DNA of 64,000 nucleotides from Conus ventricosus (taxonomy: Eukaryota > Mollusca > Gastropoda > Neogastropoda > Conidae). Location: NCBI GenBank assembly GCA_018398815.1, contig CM031620.1:67500136-67564135 (forward strand), given 5' to 3'. A program made the position numbers and the translations under genes. This document shows, piece by piece, positions 44,733 through 56,647 of the stretch (the first letter of the stretch is position 1; the number at the start of each line of letters is the position of its first letter). The notes under the pieces are model-generated. The model ran no database searches. It was given only the letters and a program-made list of their open reading frames with translations, and was not told where the DNA came from.

Positions 44733-45309
44733 CAGCTGCTAGCACCAACAAAGAGTTGAGTACCAAGTGATTAATGCATAACCTCCAATTCAACCTCGTG
44801 TTCAATTCCCCGAGCTACCCATTGTACTAACAGGCTGGACTTCTTCACAAGCCAGGACTGATGCTCAAGTATTTACTACACTCTATACACAACAAGGTGC
44901 GAATCACTCAATAGGCCGAAGCCTTCCATTCATTCCTCAGAACAAGAACGACTGAATGGTCACTGTACTCTGCCTGCAGGCTGACGGTCACCAAGCTGTG
45001 ATGGTCACCTGAAACGATCGCCCCCTTCAGGCCCACTGGAGAACCCAGTGAATAGACAGTAGTCACGATGAACACTCTCCTCTACCCAGGACCGGCAGGT
45101 CGGCATGTTCTTGTTACTAACCCCCCCCCCCTCCCGACATGTGGACCACTCCCCAGTAACTCTCCCTCCTTCAGTACACGACTCGGGTATTCCCCTCTGG
45201 TGATGCCTGAGTTTGTACGCTTGAAGAACCCAAGGATCTTACTCTCAACAACAGCAAAACTACCCTTACTTTGCCTAAATGCTTGAGAACATTCGGGCGA
45301 CTCATGACA

Positions 45310-46199
45310 CTCCCGTACTTGAGGGTGTTGTTGCAGTCAACATTTCCTCCAGACGAATGTTCTCAAATTGAATAAAACAAACTCAATTGCATGGGTCGAT
45401 ATAACAGTACTACCCCTATGCTTCAAGGCATCACTTCCATCAACATCTCTGACATGGATAATGTGCCCAATTAAAAACAATAAATCAATCAGATAATCCA
45501 GTGAATCACTCTTTGGTCAGTCATAAACGACTGTGCACAACATTTAACTCTAAACTGGCACACATATTATCCAGAACTCTCTCTATAGCGTTAGCTATCA
45601 GTATCAGCATGTCCATACATAGTAATTAAATCATTCCATTCACTTCTAATCATAGCACAACCATTATTAACTCAAGATTCAAATTCAGGTGTGTGGCCCA
45701 CCCTAATTAACATCAAAATCAAAATCAGGCGTGTGGCCACAAGCCACAGAGACAAATTCAAATTCAGGCGTGTGGCCCAGCCTACGTAACATCAAATCAA
45801 ATTCAGACGTGTGGCCACAATCTGCTCACACGTCCCACACACAATATGCAAATCAAACATTCATCCTGATGTCACAACTTAAGGACATTTTCACACTTTA
45901 CCGAGCTGTGACAAAACAACACTAGCAAATAGATATCAACCAGAAAAATAAAAAAAATCATAACACATGAGCACGTATTCAACCATAATGGGCAATGAAC
46001 AAAAGCAACATCGACTGATAAGCATCAATCAAAAAATTAGAAATAAACATGAATGAAGACTCAACCCTGCTCCACAACAGGCAATGAACCAAAGCAACAT
46101 TAACAGGAGACATCAATCAAAAAATGAAAAATAACACATAAACATAGACTCGACCCCGCCCTATACTGGGCAATCAAAATCAATAACACGACTATCCAG
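45310..46199 (-). other. Internal 3' region of the giant LTR element, non-coding
   Basis: Next to the 3' LTR the minus strand has a short purine-rich stretch (ACGGGAG). Further in are three or four degenerate copies of a unit with TTCAGGCGTGTGGCC (about 45680-45820) and two copies of a roughly 100-bp unit with GGCAATGAACnAAAGCAACAT (about 45980-46150). No gene. Confidence 0.55.
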
Positions 46200-48884
46200 C
46201 TACATTATTAACACGGTAGCTGTCCGTAACAGATGATCGCTCACGCCACAACAGCAGCCCGTAGGCAGTGCTCGTACCATTGTTCTACTTCTGTTGCTCA
46301 CACTACAACAGCAACACCCTGAAGGCATTTCTTCAACCCTTGACCTTCTTCTGCCCCTCTCAATCTTGACTGCTGTTTGTAGCTCGCCAACACTACCTGG
46401 AGCAGATGGTTTGCGCATTCCAGGCTTCAAATGAGAGTCAGCGCACCTTTCACACATTTTAGTCCTTAAAGGAGTGCGTGAAAATCTGCGGTACCCCATT
46501 CTAGCCTGTTCAGCAAAACCTACCTGGCGTTCAGTCCCACTGGCTTCCATTGCCTCAGGGTCTGTAATTCCAGGTCTAGTGACATGGGCTGTCGCACCCA
46601 TTCACTGCGACGACGATCATCTCCCCTTTCCAATATGCCAGGAGATGATTCCTTACTTATCTTACCCGAACCAATTTTCCTTCTCTCTGTGGAAATTCCT
46701 TGGTTCGAATCCCACTCAGTGCCTATGCCCACTGATTTCTGGACCTGATTTCCTTCTCCTTTTTCCAACACTGGCTTGTCTGCTCCTTTGAGGTGATTAT
46801 CCTTGGCATTTTCTAACGATAGCTGGTCACCTCGACCTTCTTGCCATTCGTTATTACAGCCTCCCTAGTTCCAGCCCAGTTGCTGGTTCCCGTTACTCTT
46901 TGGTCCCTCTTGGCCACGACGCTGAGGTCCGCCACTGTGGCTCATGCATTTCTGACTGCCACGGCAACGTCAACAACCTTTTGAATTACCTCTACGGCCA
47001 CCTCCATGGCCTACGGCACCGCCAATACGGCCACCTCCATGGCCTACGGCACCACCATGACGGCCACCTCCATGGCCTACGGCACCGCCACGACGGCCAC
47101 CTAAACTGACACTACGACCGACTTCATGGTCCATTGCACCACCACCACGGCCACCTCCATGGCCTACGGCACCGCCACTACGGCCACCTCCATGGCCTAC
47201 GGCACCGCCACAACGACCTATTTCAAGGTCCACTGCACAACCACCACAGCCACCTTCATGGCCCACGCTAGCTCTACTACCAGCGGCGCCTGTGCACTTC
47301 ACTTGCTTTCTGTTTATTTTCCACTGCGCGTTACTACCTTGCACTATCCTTGCCTTCCCCACTTGACTGGTAGCCTGGTTAGGCTTTGGGAGGATGTACC
47401 TACCCCCTAACAAAGCTGGATAGGGAAGATTCTTTTGTACTGCTGCCGTGAGAGTACTTCTAACAAACTCTGACTCTGCTTTGACCTGAGCCAAAGGCAG
47501 CCGATTGACTTCCATCTGCGTATCGCACGCAGGTGGTTCTGCCTGTATAGTCTGTGTCTCTCACTAAACTGGGTTCTACCATTGCCGACAGAGTCAATCC
47601 TGTATCTAACAAGCAGGTCACGGGCTTCCCGTTTACTACTGCCCTAGTAGTTGGTGGTGGTAATCTGCCTTCCTGTTGAATTGTATCAACGGCAACAACT
47701 GAATGTAGCCTATTCGCAGTCCGCTACATTCCTTGGCGATATGACCCTCTCGCCCGTATTTAAAACATGTGCGTTTCACCCTAACATTCCTTTGAGTCCC
47801 ACTGTTGCCACGGGACTTAGAATCCGCTTCTAACTGCGGTCCTCGCCTCCAGTTTGTAGGGAGTCGCAAATCGCTCCCCGACTGTGTGGTCTGGACATTA
47901 CAGGTCGACTGGTTCGATCCCTTCACCACATTACGCTGATCATGGGCAGATTCATACCTGTCTGCAATTTTCACTAACTCCTAATTCTAACTCCTAACTC
48001 CTAATTCTCTTTCTGCCAAGAATACTGTGAGATCCTTCCGACAAGTGGAGAGAATTTGCTCCTTAACGATCTCCTCCCTCAAAGATTCAAAAGTTTGTTC
48101 GATGTTTCCTAACCTTATCCATTTATCAAAGACAGCCCTAAGCCGATAAAGGAACTGTACGTGTGTCTCACCTGATTTACGAACGGTTTCTCTGAACAAT
48201 TTCCTATACCTATCGGCGGTTACCTGGTACCTCTGAAACAAAGCATCGCGCACCGACTCATAATCCATCTGTTCTTCCGGTGGTAAGCAGAAAAAAGCAT
48301 CCCTAGCTTTGGTGTAAGCAGCGCAGACAAATTTGTGGCCCACCGTTCTTCGGGTAAGCCCTGATCTTTGGCAATCCTTTCAAATTGCGAAATGAAATCC
48401 TCTAAATGGTCCGGATTATCATCAAACTTTGGCATGTTGATCAAGGGACTAACATGTGGTGCAAAGTTTGCTTGCGTCAACGTCCCGTTCTTTCTCCAAT
48501 TTTAATTTTTCTAACTCAAACTGCCTTATCTCCCTTCTTTCTCTTTCCTCTTTCTCCATTTCTCTTTCTCTCTCTCTTTCCTGTTCTCTTTCTCTCTCCT
48601 CTCTTTCCCGTTCTCTCTCTCTCTCTTTCTCTCTCCTCTCTTTCCCGTTCTCTGTCTCTCTCTCTCTCTTGCCTTTCCCGTTCTCTCTCCTCTTTTCCCC
48701 CTTTTTTCTTTTCTCTCTGTTCTTCCCGTTCCCTTTGTATTTTCTGAGCCTCGATTACACACGGCCAGTTCTCATCTACATATGCCTTCAGTTCCGGACC
48801 CTTTAGTCCTAAAGCTTTTCCTTCTTCTATGAGGTCCATCTTTTTCAGCGGACCCATTGTCTCAGCACCCTCTTCAGTCGACAT
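46200..48884 (-). pseudogene. Gag-protease remnant of the giant LTR element
   Basis: The ATG at 48884 starts a gag with KKMDLIEEGKALGLKGPELK, a long Arg/Glu coiled coil (encoded by a TC-rich stretch, 48530-48720) and a capsid-like domain in two frames with FDDNPDHLEDFISQFER and SGETHVQFLYRLRAVFDKW. A zinc knuckle CFKYGREGHIAKEC (third residue of the first Cys pair changed, so CxxC is CxxY) lies at about 47770-47725. Below 47520 a protease-like start VNRLPLAQVKAESEFVR leads into a glycine-rich repeat and then into cysteine-rich sequence of unknown nature. No RT, RNase H or integrase. Confidence 0.75.
47020..47245 (-). repeat. 33-bp coding minisatellite
   Basis: About six copies of a 33-bp unit (plus strand GGCCACCTCCATGGCCTACG...). 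In the minus frame it encodes 11-residue repeats of the type GGAVGHGGGRx. Only some copies keep the frame and residue pattern. Confidence 0.85.
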
Positions 48885-48947
48885 TTTGAGGCTATCTAAC
48901 TCTCGATCAGCCAGCTAATACCACCACAGTAACAAGCAAGATATCCA

Positions 48948-49030
48948 CACGATCACTCGTAAATAAAGCGATCCACACGATCATTCGTAAATAAAGCGAT
49001 CCACACGATCACTCGTAAATAATGCGATCA
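48948..49030. repeat. 32-bp tandem repeat, three copies
   Basis: Three copies of a unit containing CCACACGATCACTCGTAAAT and AAGCGAT, just upstream of the gag start of the giant element (its leader). Confidence 0.9.
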
Positions 49031-49212
49031 AATAGTTGTACTACACACAATCAACCTCAACGGCAACCAAATCAAGCAAGTTCAAACAGCAGGCACAGTC
49101 ATGAACAGGATGCAAAGCATATAAACGTACTCCCAGTTTATCCTGAATACGCGTGAGATATTCCATAAAGAGGAAAAAACCGTCTTGTACTGGTGTAACC
49201 GTTAGTAATGCC

Positions 49213-49418
49213 TGTAGCATGTGGTGACCGTGCACATAGGCACGTCGCTATCTGCCGTGCACATAGTCACACATGATGTATCGCGCATGCGCTGAAAGCG
49301 TTCGTGTTTGGTTGGAAAACAACTCACCCCAGCTTGTCCAGAATGAGAATATACTAGATCACAAAACAACATAGTGTTCCTGCGTATTGCCTGGTTTGAG
49401 TACGCAAGAAATGTTACA
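49213..49418 (+). repeat. 5' LTR of the intact Gypsy element
   Basis: 206 bp, TGTAGCATGTGG to AAATGTTACA; repeated at 53779-53984. Confidence 0.97.
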
Positions 49419-49434
49419 TGGTGGCAGCGGTAAA
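49419..49434 (+). other. Primer-binding site
   Basis: TGGTGGCAGCGGTAAA begins directly after the 5' LTR; TGGTGGCAGCGG is a usual Gypsy tRNA primer-site form. Confidence 0.75.
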
Positions 49435-49595
49435 CAGCAGTAAACAGCGGCGAACAGTGGTAAAAAAGTGTCATGCATAGAAAGTAGAATTAATGACTGT
49501 GAAAACGGTGCACTGTGATTGTGAAGGTACGTACTTTTATTTCAGTTAGTCAGTATCTGATCGACATAGCATTGTCTGGAGCAGCATTTGCATTC

Positions 49596-50260
49596 ATGTC
49601 TTTCAAACCGCCTTCAGCGTTCGACTTTTCTGCGCCAGAGCAGTGGCCAACATGGCGACAGCGCTTCCAAAGATATCATACTTGTGCTGAACTATCAAAG
49701 AAATCATTTGATATTCAAGTATCATCCCTGATATATAGCATGGGACCAGAGGCAGAAAAAATTTACGCAACTTTTGAAATTACTGTGAATACAACTTTTG
49801 ATAATGTGATCAAACTTTTCAATGAACATTTCACACCAAAGGTGAATGTAATTCACGAGCGTGCAGTTTTTCACCAACGTACTCAACAACAGGGAGAAAA
49901 CGTAGAGACCTACATTCGTGTTCTCTACGATCTCGCAGAACACGCAGAATTTCAAGAAAGGAATCAGCTATTCGTGACAGGCTTGTTGTAGGCTTACTAG
50001 ATAGGGAGCTATCAGAAAAGTTACAACTTCAAGCCACACTGACACTCAAAGAGGCTACTCAGATAGCACGTCAGCATGAACTAGTAAAGCAGCAGTTGTC
50101 TGCTCAGCGCTCATCATCTTCACACGTAGATGCAGTCCACGGACAGCGTGGTTCTAGGCGAGGTGGTCATGGTGGTTACCAGGCAGCGCCCATGGCAACA
50201 CTGATCGGCCTCAACACGGCAGCAACACACAAAGTAGAACAATGCGTGGCAAACATATAG
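49596..50260 (+). pseudogene. Gypsy gag (capsid part), one frameshift
   Basis: The ATG at 49596 gives MSFKPPSAFDFSAPEQWPTW, a typical start of this gag group. The capsid domain includes WPTWRQRFQRY and FNEHFTPKVNVIHERAVFHQR (about residues 85-105). Near 49955 the frame must shift for DRLVVGLLDRELSEKLQL to follow; this continues to a Gly/Arg-rich linker and stops at 50260. The zinc knuckles are in the overlapping pol frame, one base back (-1), so the overlap 50242-50260 may be either an old indel or a programmed frameshift. Confidence 0.85.
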
Positions 50261-53200
50261 GTTATCCTGGTCATCACTCTGCTTCACGGGGAGGCAGAGG
50301 AGGTGGATACAGTAACAAATGCAACAGATGTGGTAGGGATTCTCATCAAGGAAATGACTGTCCAGCAAAAGGAAAAACGTGTCGCAGTTGTGGAAAACTG
50401 AATCATTTCTCTGTTGTGTGTCGCAGTAGACCAAAACAAACTGACACAGTAGAGGAGGCAACGTCTGACAACACATTCTTCTTGGGAGCTGTAGAAACCA
50501 ATATTCCCCCATGGTATGCAAAACTTGACATTTGTGATTCAGTCTGTCAATTCAAGATTGACACAGGAGCAGACATTTCCATTATGTCACGTAGCCAGTA
50601 TGACAAGCTTCATTTGGCACCACCACTCACCCCAACAAAAGCTGTCTTGAAGTCACCAGGTGGTGTTCTAAAAACAGTAGGCCAGTTCAAAGCCCAAGCC
50701 AAGCTGCATGGTACAGACAACCCTTTGTCTCTGAATATCGTCGTTGTCAACAGTGAGCTGGATAATCTCTTGAGTCGGAGTGCGTCTCTTGCGCTCAACC
50801 TCATCAAGCGTGTAGAGAGTGTGGAACAAGGAGTGTTTCAAAACATACTGGATGGACCGCCCGTTGATTGCCAACCTGTGAAGATACGGTTGAAGGAAGG
50901 TGCACAGCCTTATAGTATAGCAGCTGCACGACGCGTTCCAATTCCTCTCCTCGAGAAAGTGAAAGCGGAGCTGGAACAGATGGAGAAACAAGGAATCATT
51001 GAGGAAATCACAACCCCAACCGACTGGTGTGCACCAATGGTACCAGTCCAGAAGAAGAATGGCAGAATACGTATCTGTACAGACTTCAAGAAATTAAATG
51101 AAGCAGTGAAACGAGAGAGGTACATCCTACCAACGATGGATGACCTACTTCACAAGCTCAGTGGCTCAAAGGTGTTCAGTAAACTTGATGCCACTTCAGG
51201 ATTCTGGCAACTACCACTCGACAGTGAGACTGCAAAACTCACTACATTCATCACCCCGAGCGGCAGATTCTTCTACAAGAGACTCCCTTTTGGAATTTCC
51301 TCAACTCCAGAAATATTCCAAAGAACTGTAGAAGGGATCCTGGGAGGCATGCAGAATGTTTTGTGTTACTTCGACGACATCCTCGTCTTCAGTGAGGACA
51401 CAAATACACACGAGAAACACCTGGACGATGTTCTACAGAAACTTCACTCTCATCATCTGAAACTGAACAAAGAGAAGTCAGAACTGAGAAAGTCTGAGAT
51501 AGAATTCTTGGGTCACCTGATCAGTGGGAATGGAGTGAAACCTGATCCAGCAAAGATAGCAGCACTCATGGACATGCCTGACCCAAAGAATGTTCAGGAA
51601 CTGCAAAGAATGTTGGGCCTGATCAACTTCCTGGGCAGATACATCCCAGATCTGTCCTCAACACTGCGTCCAGTCACCCAGCTGTTGGAGAAAGACCGGG
51701 TGTGGACGTGGGGTGGACCACAGCGAGAAGCCCTACATAAGGTGAAGACGGCACTGACTTCAGCACCAGTCCTTGCTTTCTTCGATCTCACCAAGCCAAC
51801 AACAGTCAGCAGCGATGCCAGCAGTTACGGTATCGGAGGTGTTCTACTCCAAGAACATGATGGAGTTCAGAAGCCTGTAGCCTACTGCTCACGCACCCTG
51901 ACGCCAGCAGAACGTTCATACGCGCAAATAGAAAAGGAGTGTCTAGCTGCTGTCTGGTCATGTGAAAAGTTCTCACGGTACCTTGTGGGTCTTGAATCTT
52001 TCACACTCCAAACTGACCACAAGCCCCTTGTCCCCTTGATCAACACAAAGGACCTCCAAGATACACCCTTGCGTTGTCAACGTCTTCTCATGAGGCTGAT
52101 GAGGTTCAGTCCTCATGCGGTCTACGCTCCTGGCAAAGACCTTGTAATAGCTGACACATTGTCTCGCGGCCCCTTACCTCACGAGTCTCAGCAGGATGAC
52201 TTTCAGCAAGTTCGACAAGACGTCGAAGCTCACATAGATCTCATCAAGTCAACTTGGCCAGTAACAGACAAGCGCCTGGAAGAGATCAGCCGAGAGACAA
52301 GTCAGGACAGAGTGCTTAGCGCAGCAATGCAATACACGGCAACAGGATGGCCAGCTTACCAGACTGACGTAGGCCCAGAACTCCAAGAACTTTACGCTGT
52401 GAGGAACGAACTAAGTGTTCACAATGGCCTACTAATCAAAGCAAACCGGATTGTCATACCGACTTCGCTGCGTGCCGGGGTCCTTGACCTCATCCACGCA
52501 GGGCATCTCGGTATTCAGAAATGTCGAGAAAGAGCAAGCTCATCAGTCTGGTGGCCTGGACTTAACAAAGAAATTGTGAACAAAGTCCAGCAATGTGCTC
52601 ATTGTGAACTCAAACAACCATCGCAAAGAAGTGAACCACTCCAGCCTACCCCTCTCCCAGAACGACCATTCCAGATGGTAGGAACTGACATCTGTGAGGT
52701 GAAAGGACAACAGTATTTAGTCTTAATCGACTATTTCTCCAGGTACATTGAAATCGCACATCTTCCAAGTGTGACATCATTAACTGTCATTGCCAGATTA
52801 AAGAACATATTTGCCCATCATGGCATTCCAGAGACTGTCGTATCTGACAATGGGAGACAGTTTACGTCATCTGATTTCCAAACGTTCGCAAAACAGTGGA
52901 ACTTCACACACCTCACTAGCAGTCCTTACTTTCCTATACCAATGGGGAAGCAGAGAGAGCAGTTCAAACAGCAAAACGGATCCTGGAGCAAGAGGACTCA
53001 TTCATGGCTCTCTTGACATATCGTGCAACGCCTACGGGTCCAACACGAGTGAGTCCAGCGGAGCTCGCCATGGGACGTCGACTGAGGACGACACTGCCCA
53101 CCCTGCAGACAAATCTTGATCCTCAGCAGTACGACAGAGATGTCATTAAGGAAAACGATGAAAGGGCAAAGATGAACAACAAGACTTACTTTGACAGACG

Positions 53201-53668
53201 ACACGGAGCACAGACACTGCCAGAGCTCTGTGCAGGCGACCCAGTCTTGCAGAAGTTAGACCATGAGTCCAAGTGGTCTAAACCAGCAACAGTTGTGAGC
53301 CAGGTTGCACCTCGCTCATACTTGGTGCAGACCGAGTCAGGTGCACAGTACAGGCGAAACCGCAGACACCTTCGCCTGTCCCAGTCCTATGTCACCCAGT
53401 CCCCAGTATCCTGCCTACCAATCCCCCTGACCCTGGCCCTAGCCCCAGCTTGCAGAGGTATCCAGGTAGCCCTGTCCCAGGACGACCCCAGGCTGACCAG
53501 ATGCCGTTCCAGCCTGGTTCACCTTCACCTCCTGCCCGGAGTACCAGCCAGCCCAATCCAGCAGTCCAGACTACCCAGCCAGAGGGGTCAACGACCTCGC
53601 CAGTGGGTCCAGTCCGAGCAACCAAGAGCGGGCGTGCAGTCATCGTCCCTGCTCGTTACAGAGACTAG
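50242..53668 (+). pseudogene. Gypsy pol: zinc knuckles, protease, RT, RNase H, integrase
   Basis: One frame runs from 50242 to 53016. In order: two CCHC knuckles (CNRCGRDSHQGNDC and CRSCGKLNHFSVVC), protease IDTGADISIMS (about residue 107), RT with the YFDD box (51367-51378), RNase H (SSDASSYGIGGVLL to ADTLSRG), and integrase with the H2C2 zinc domain (HAGHLGIQKC ... CAHCELK) and catalytic Asps in VGTDICEVKG and VSDNGRQF. A frame break near 52940 moves the Glu-bearing NGEAER segment to the frame of 53004-53717. Another near 53420 puts the proline-rich tail ending VPARYRD in a third frame (to 53668). The active-site residues are all present. Confidence 0.92.
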
Positions 53669-53764
53669 TGCAATGTTAACCAATGTACAAGACTTCTCCC
53701 TCTCGGTTATTCAGTGACTCTAATACGTAATTGTTGGCACATTTCGAGAGTGCACTTTTGTCCA

Positions 53765-53778
53765 TCTTCAGGGGGAGA
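53765..53778 (+). other. Polypurine tract
   Basis: AGGGGGAGA immediately before the 3' LTR. Confidence 0.8.
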
Positions 53779-53984
53779 TGTAGCATGTGGTGACCGTGCA
53801 CATAGGCACGTCGCTATCTGCCGTGCACATAGTCACACATGATGTATCGCGCATGCGCTGAAAGCGTTCGTGTTTGGTTGGAAAACAACTCACCCCAGCT
53901 TGTCCAGAATGAGAATATACTAGATCACAAAACAACATAGTGTTCCTGCGTATTGCCTGGTTTGAGTACGCAAGAAATGTTACA
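53779..53984 (+). repeat. 3' LTR of the intact Gypsy element
   Basis: 206 bp, matching 49213-49418 with no difference noticed by eye. Confidence 0.97.
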
Positions 53985-53989
53985 ATGCC

Positions 53990-55352
53990 TATTCTGGTAA
54001 ACATCGGCCATCGTCTGTGACCTATAATGAACATGCTTACAAATTTTCAGAAAGATCGGCCAAGAACTTTCTAAGATTTTCCATAAAGAAGAAAACCATT
54101 ATCGGCCGTTAGTAATGGCTATAACGGTACACTTAAACAACGGGCATCATCCGTAACCCATAATGAACATACCTACACATTTTCAGAAATATCGGCCACG
54201 TATTTTCTGAGATATTCTATAAAGAAGAAAAACCGTTACAGGCCGTTACACCCGTTAGTAACGGCTATAACGGTAAACTAAAACATCGGGCATTATTCGT
54301 GACCCATAATGAACATACCTGCTAATGTTAACAAAGATCAGCCAAGTACTTTCTGAGATATTCCATGAAGAAGAAAAAGCCTTACAGGCCGTTAAAGCCG
54401 TTAGTAACGGTATATATGGTAAACTAAAACATCGGGCATTATTTGTGACCCATAATGAACATACCTACAAATTTTCAGAAAGATCGGCCAAGTGCTTTCT
54501 GAGATATTCCATAAAGAAAAAAACCGTTACATACCGTTACAGCCGTTAGTAACGGCTATAACGGGGTAAACTAAAACATCGGGCATCATCCGAGACACAT
54601 AATGAACATACCTGCTAATTTTCACAAAGATCGGCCAAGTACTTTCAGAGATATTCCATGGAGAAGAAAAACCGTTACGGGCCGTTACGGATGTAACGGT
54701 AACCTAAAACATTGGGCATCATCCGTGACCCATAATGAACATATCTACACATTTTCAGAATGATCGGCCAAGTGCTTTCCGAGATATTCTATAAAGAAGA
54801 AAAACCGTTACAGTCCGTTACAACCGTTACTAACGGCTATAACAGGTAAGCTAAAACATCAGGCATTATTCGTGACGCATAATGAACATACCTACACATT
54901 TTCAGAAAGATCGGCCAAGTACTTTTTGAGATATTAGTAACGTTGTAACGGTAAACTGAAACATCGGGCATCATCCGTGACCCATAATGAACATACCTAC
55001 AAATTTTCACAAAGATCGGCCAAGTACTTTTTGAGATACTCTATAAAGAAGAAAAATCGTTACAGGCCGTTAAAGCCGTTAGTAACGGCTATAACGGTAA
55101 ACTAAACATCGGGCATCATCCGTGACCCATAGTGAACATACCTATAAATTTTCAGAAAGATCGGCCTAGTACTTTTTGAGATATTCCATAAAGAAGGAAA
55201 ACCGTTACAGGCTGTTACAGCCGTTAGTAAACTAAAAATCGGGCATCATCCATGACACATAATGAACATACCTGCTGATTTTCACAAAGATCAGCCAAGT
55301 AAGTTCTGAGATATTCCATGGAGAAGCAAAACCATTACAGGCCGTTACAGCC
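53990..55352. repeat. Tandem array of about 145-bp units
   Basis: About ten imperfect units. Each has CATAATGAACATACCTAC, TTTTCAGAAAGATCGGCCAA, GAGATATTCCATAAAGAAGA and a block of CCGTTACAGGCCGTTA/TAACGG inverted words. Unit lengths vary from about 106 to 149 bp. The start of the first unit lies left of the Gypsy insertion (49140-49212). Confidence 0.92.
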
Positions 55353-55370
55353 GTTACTAACTGGGAGTAC

Positions 55371-55622
55371 AAAAAAAGATTAAAACACACACACACACAC
55401 ACAGACACACAGACAGCATATCTTCGTTCCCATTCTAAAGTACTCCCTGTTCTTTAAGAACTGGGAGTACAAAAAAAGATTAAAACAATCAACACATGAC
55501 TACATCTTTCCTGATCAGCCACAATTACGACACATTTCAAATCCCTTGTAATTTAAACAAGACCCAGAAATTGAAATCACTAATGACTCATTTATGTTCA
55601 TCCCGGACAACAGTCCCCAATT
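55371..55622. other. Internal 5' region of the giant LTR element
   Basis: Contains a (CA)n (55386-55413), a second copy of the GTACTCCCnGTT / AACTGGGAGTAC inverted ends (55440-55470) and, next to the 5' LTR on the minus strand, TTGGGGACTGTTGTCCGGGA, the presumed primer-binding region. Confidence 0.5.
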
Positions 55623-56612
55623 AGTGACAGGTCTCCGACGCTCCCCCTCGTTATTAAAATATGATTTTCATATTCAGGGATGCAGGGGGTAAAAGACAGA
55701 AGTGTTTACGCTTTCACAACCAAAATGTGCTCTCGCATAGGCACACGCACTCTGTCACTCACATCGGGCCCGCGCAAAGGTGACATTTCATACAAATTAA
55801 TCAACTTTTATTCAACTTGACTCCGAGCCCCCACCCGTCACTACACAACACACTTATCTGTATTATACAAAAATGTAAACATCATACAGACAATCTCATA
55901 AATCGCATCCCCTGTTCTTCAGTTATTCTTACTTAACCAGGAAAGACAATATTCCACTATTCTGTTTGCACACTGATAAACTTAAGAACAAATGAAACGT
56001 TCATAACTTGCCAGCATTCCTTGGTTGACCGTCAGTTTCTCTCATCCCACCGTGCGACTACGAGCTGAAGCTGCCACACTGTTGTGTCCTCACTATTGGC
56101 CAAATCCCAGTTGGGGGACACTGGTAATGTAGCTTGAGCTGCACCCTCAGACCGTTCGCTCTCTCCACGGAAAGGGCTCCTGTCGGCCTCTCCCACAGGT
56201 CTTCTCTGGCTGCAAACACACCACCGTTGTCTGGCAGCTCCCTGTCTAGGCCCCAACAAGCTGACAAGTCTTGCTGTCGACCGTCCCAACACAGGAGACA
56301 ATTCTTCTCGTCGTCGGCTCCGAGGCTACACCACTGTCTTACGTCCCCACCCAGGAGACAATTCGAGGCGACAGCAAACCCCTGCTTCTCACTGTATTTT
56401 CTTGAGCCCTTAGCAAGACGGGTGAGTTCACTTTCCCTTAAGTGAGCCACACACTTCCTGGTTTTCTGAGCATCTTATATCCTTTCTCAACGAAGAGAGA
56501 ACCCGAGTTAAACTGGTTCAACCAATGGAATCACTGGCACACACACATCACAACGGTTTGCACCAATAACTCCTCGAGTTATTTTTATTCCACCAATGGA
56601 ATCACTAGTCAC

Positions 56613-56647
<35 letters not shown>

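Larger units (their letters stand above)
36422..45309 (-). repeat. Left LTR (3' LTR) of the giant element, split
   Basis: 36422-36930 matches 55623-56127 and 44155-45309 matches about 56125-57240. The gap is the TAA-flanked transposon. A C run of 26 bases (36438-36463) and a long (CA)n at about 44674-44730 distinguish it from the right copy. Confidence 0.9.
49213..53984 (+). mobile_element. Gypsy/Ty3 LTR retrotransposon, nearly intact
   Basis: 4772 bp with identical-looking 206-bp LTRs, TGTAGC...TTACA ends and a perfect ATGCC duplication (49208-49212 and 53985-53989). A primer site follows the 5' LTR and a purine tract precedes the 3' LTR. It encodes gag, two zinc knuckles, protease, RT, RNase H and integrase, in that normal Gypsy order. 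A handful of one-base frame breaks are the only damage seen. It is the youngest-looking autonomous element in the window. Confidence 0.96.
49127..55370. mobile_element. Non-autonomous element with inverted ends and tandem core, split by a Gypsy element
   Basis: The left end GTACTCCCAGTT (49127-49138) and right end AACTGGGAGTAC (55359-55370) are exact inverted repeats. Between them lie only copies of a roughly 145-bp repeat; the Gypsy element at 49213-53984 has landed in the first copy. A second right-end copy, GAACTGGGAGTACAAAAAAA, follows at about 55458-55477, separated by a (CA)n. No coding capacity, class unknown. Confidence 0.65.

Noticed and set aside
48406..48806. Plus-strand Ser/Leu-rich ORFs
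   Set aside because: Antisense to the Arg/Glu coiled coil of the gag on the minus strand, which is the real frame.
52811..53119. Plus-strand ORF overlapping the integrase region
   Set aside because: A shadow frame of the Gypsy pol; the integrase motifs are in the other two frames.
53990..55352. Regularly spaced repeats resembling a CRISPR array
   Set aside because: The repeats are about 145 bp, degenerate and contiguous without unique spacers, in an animal genome.
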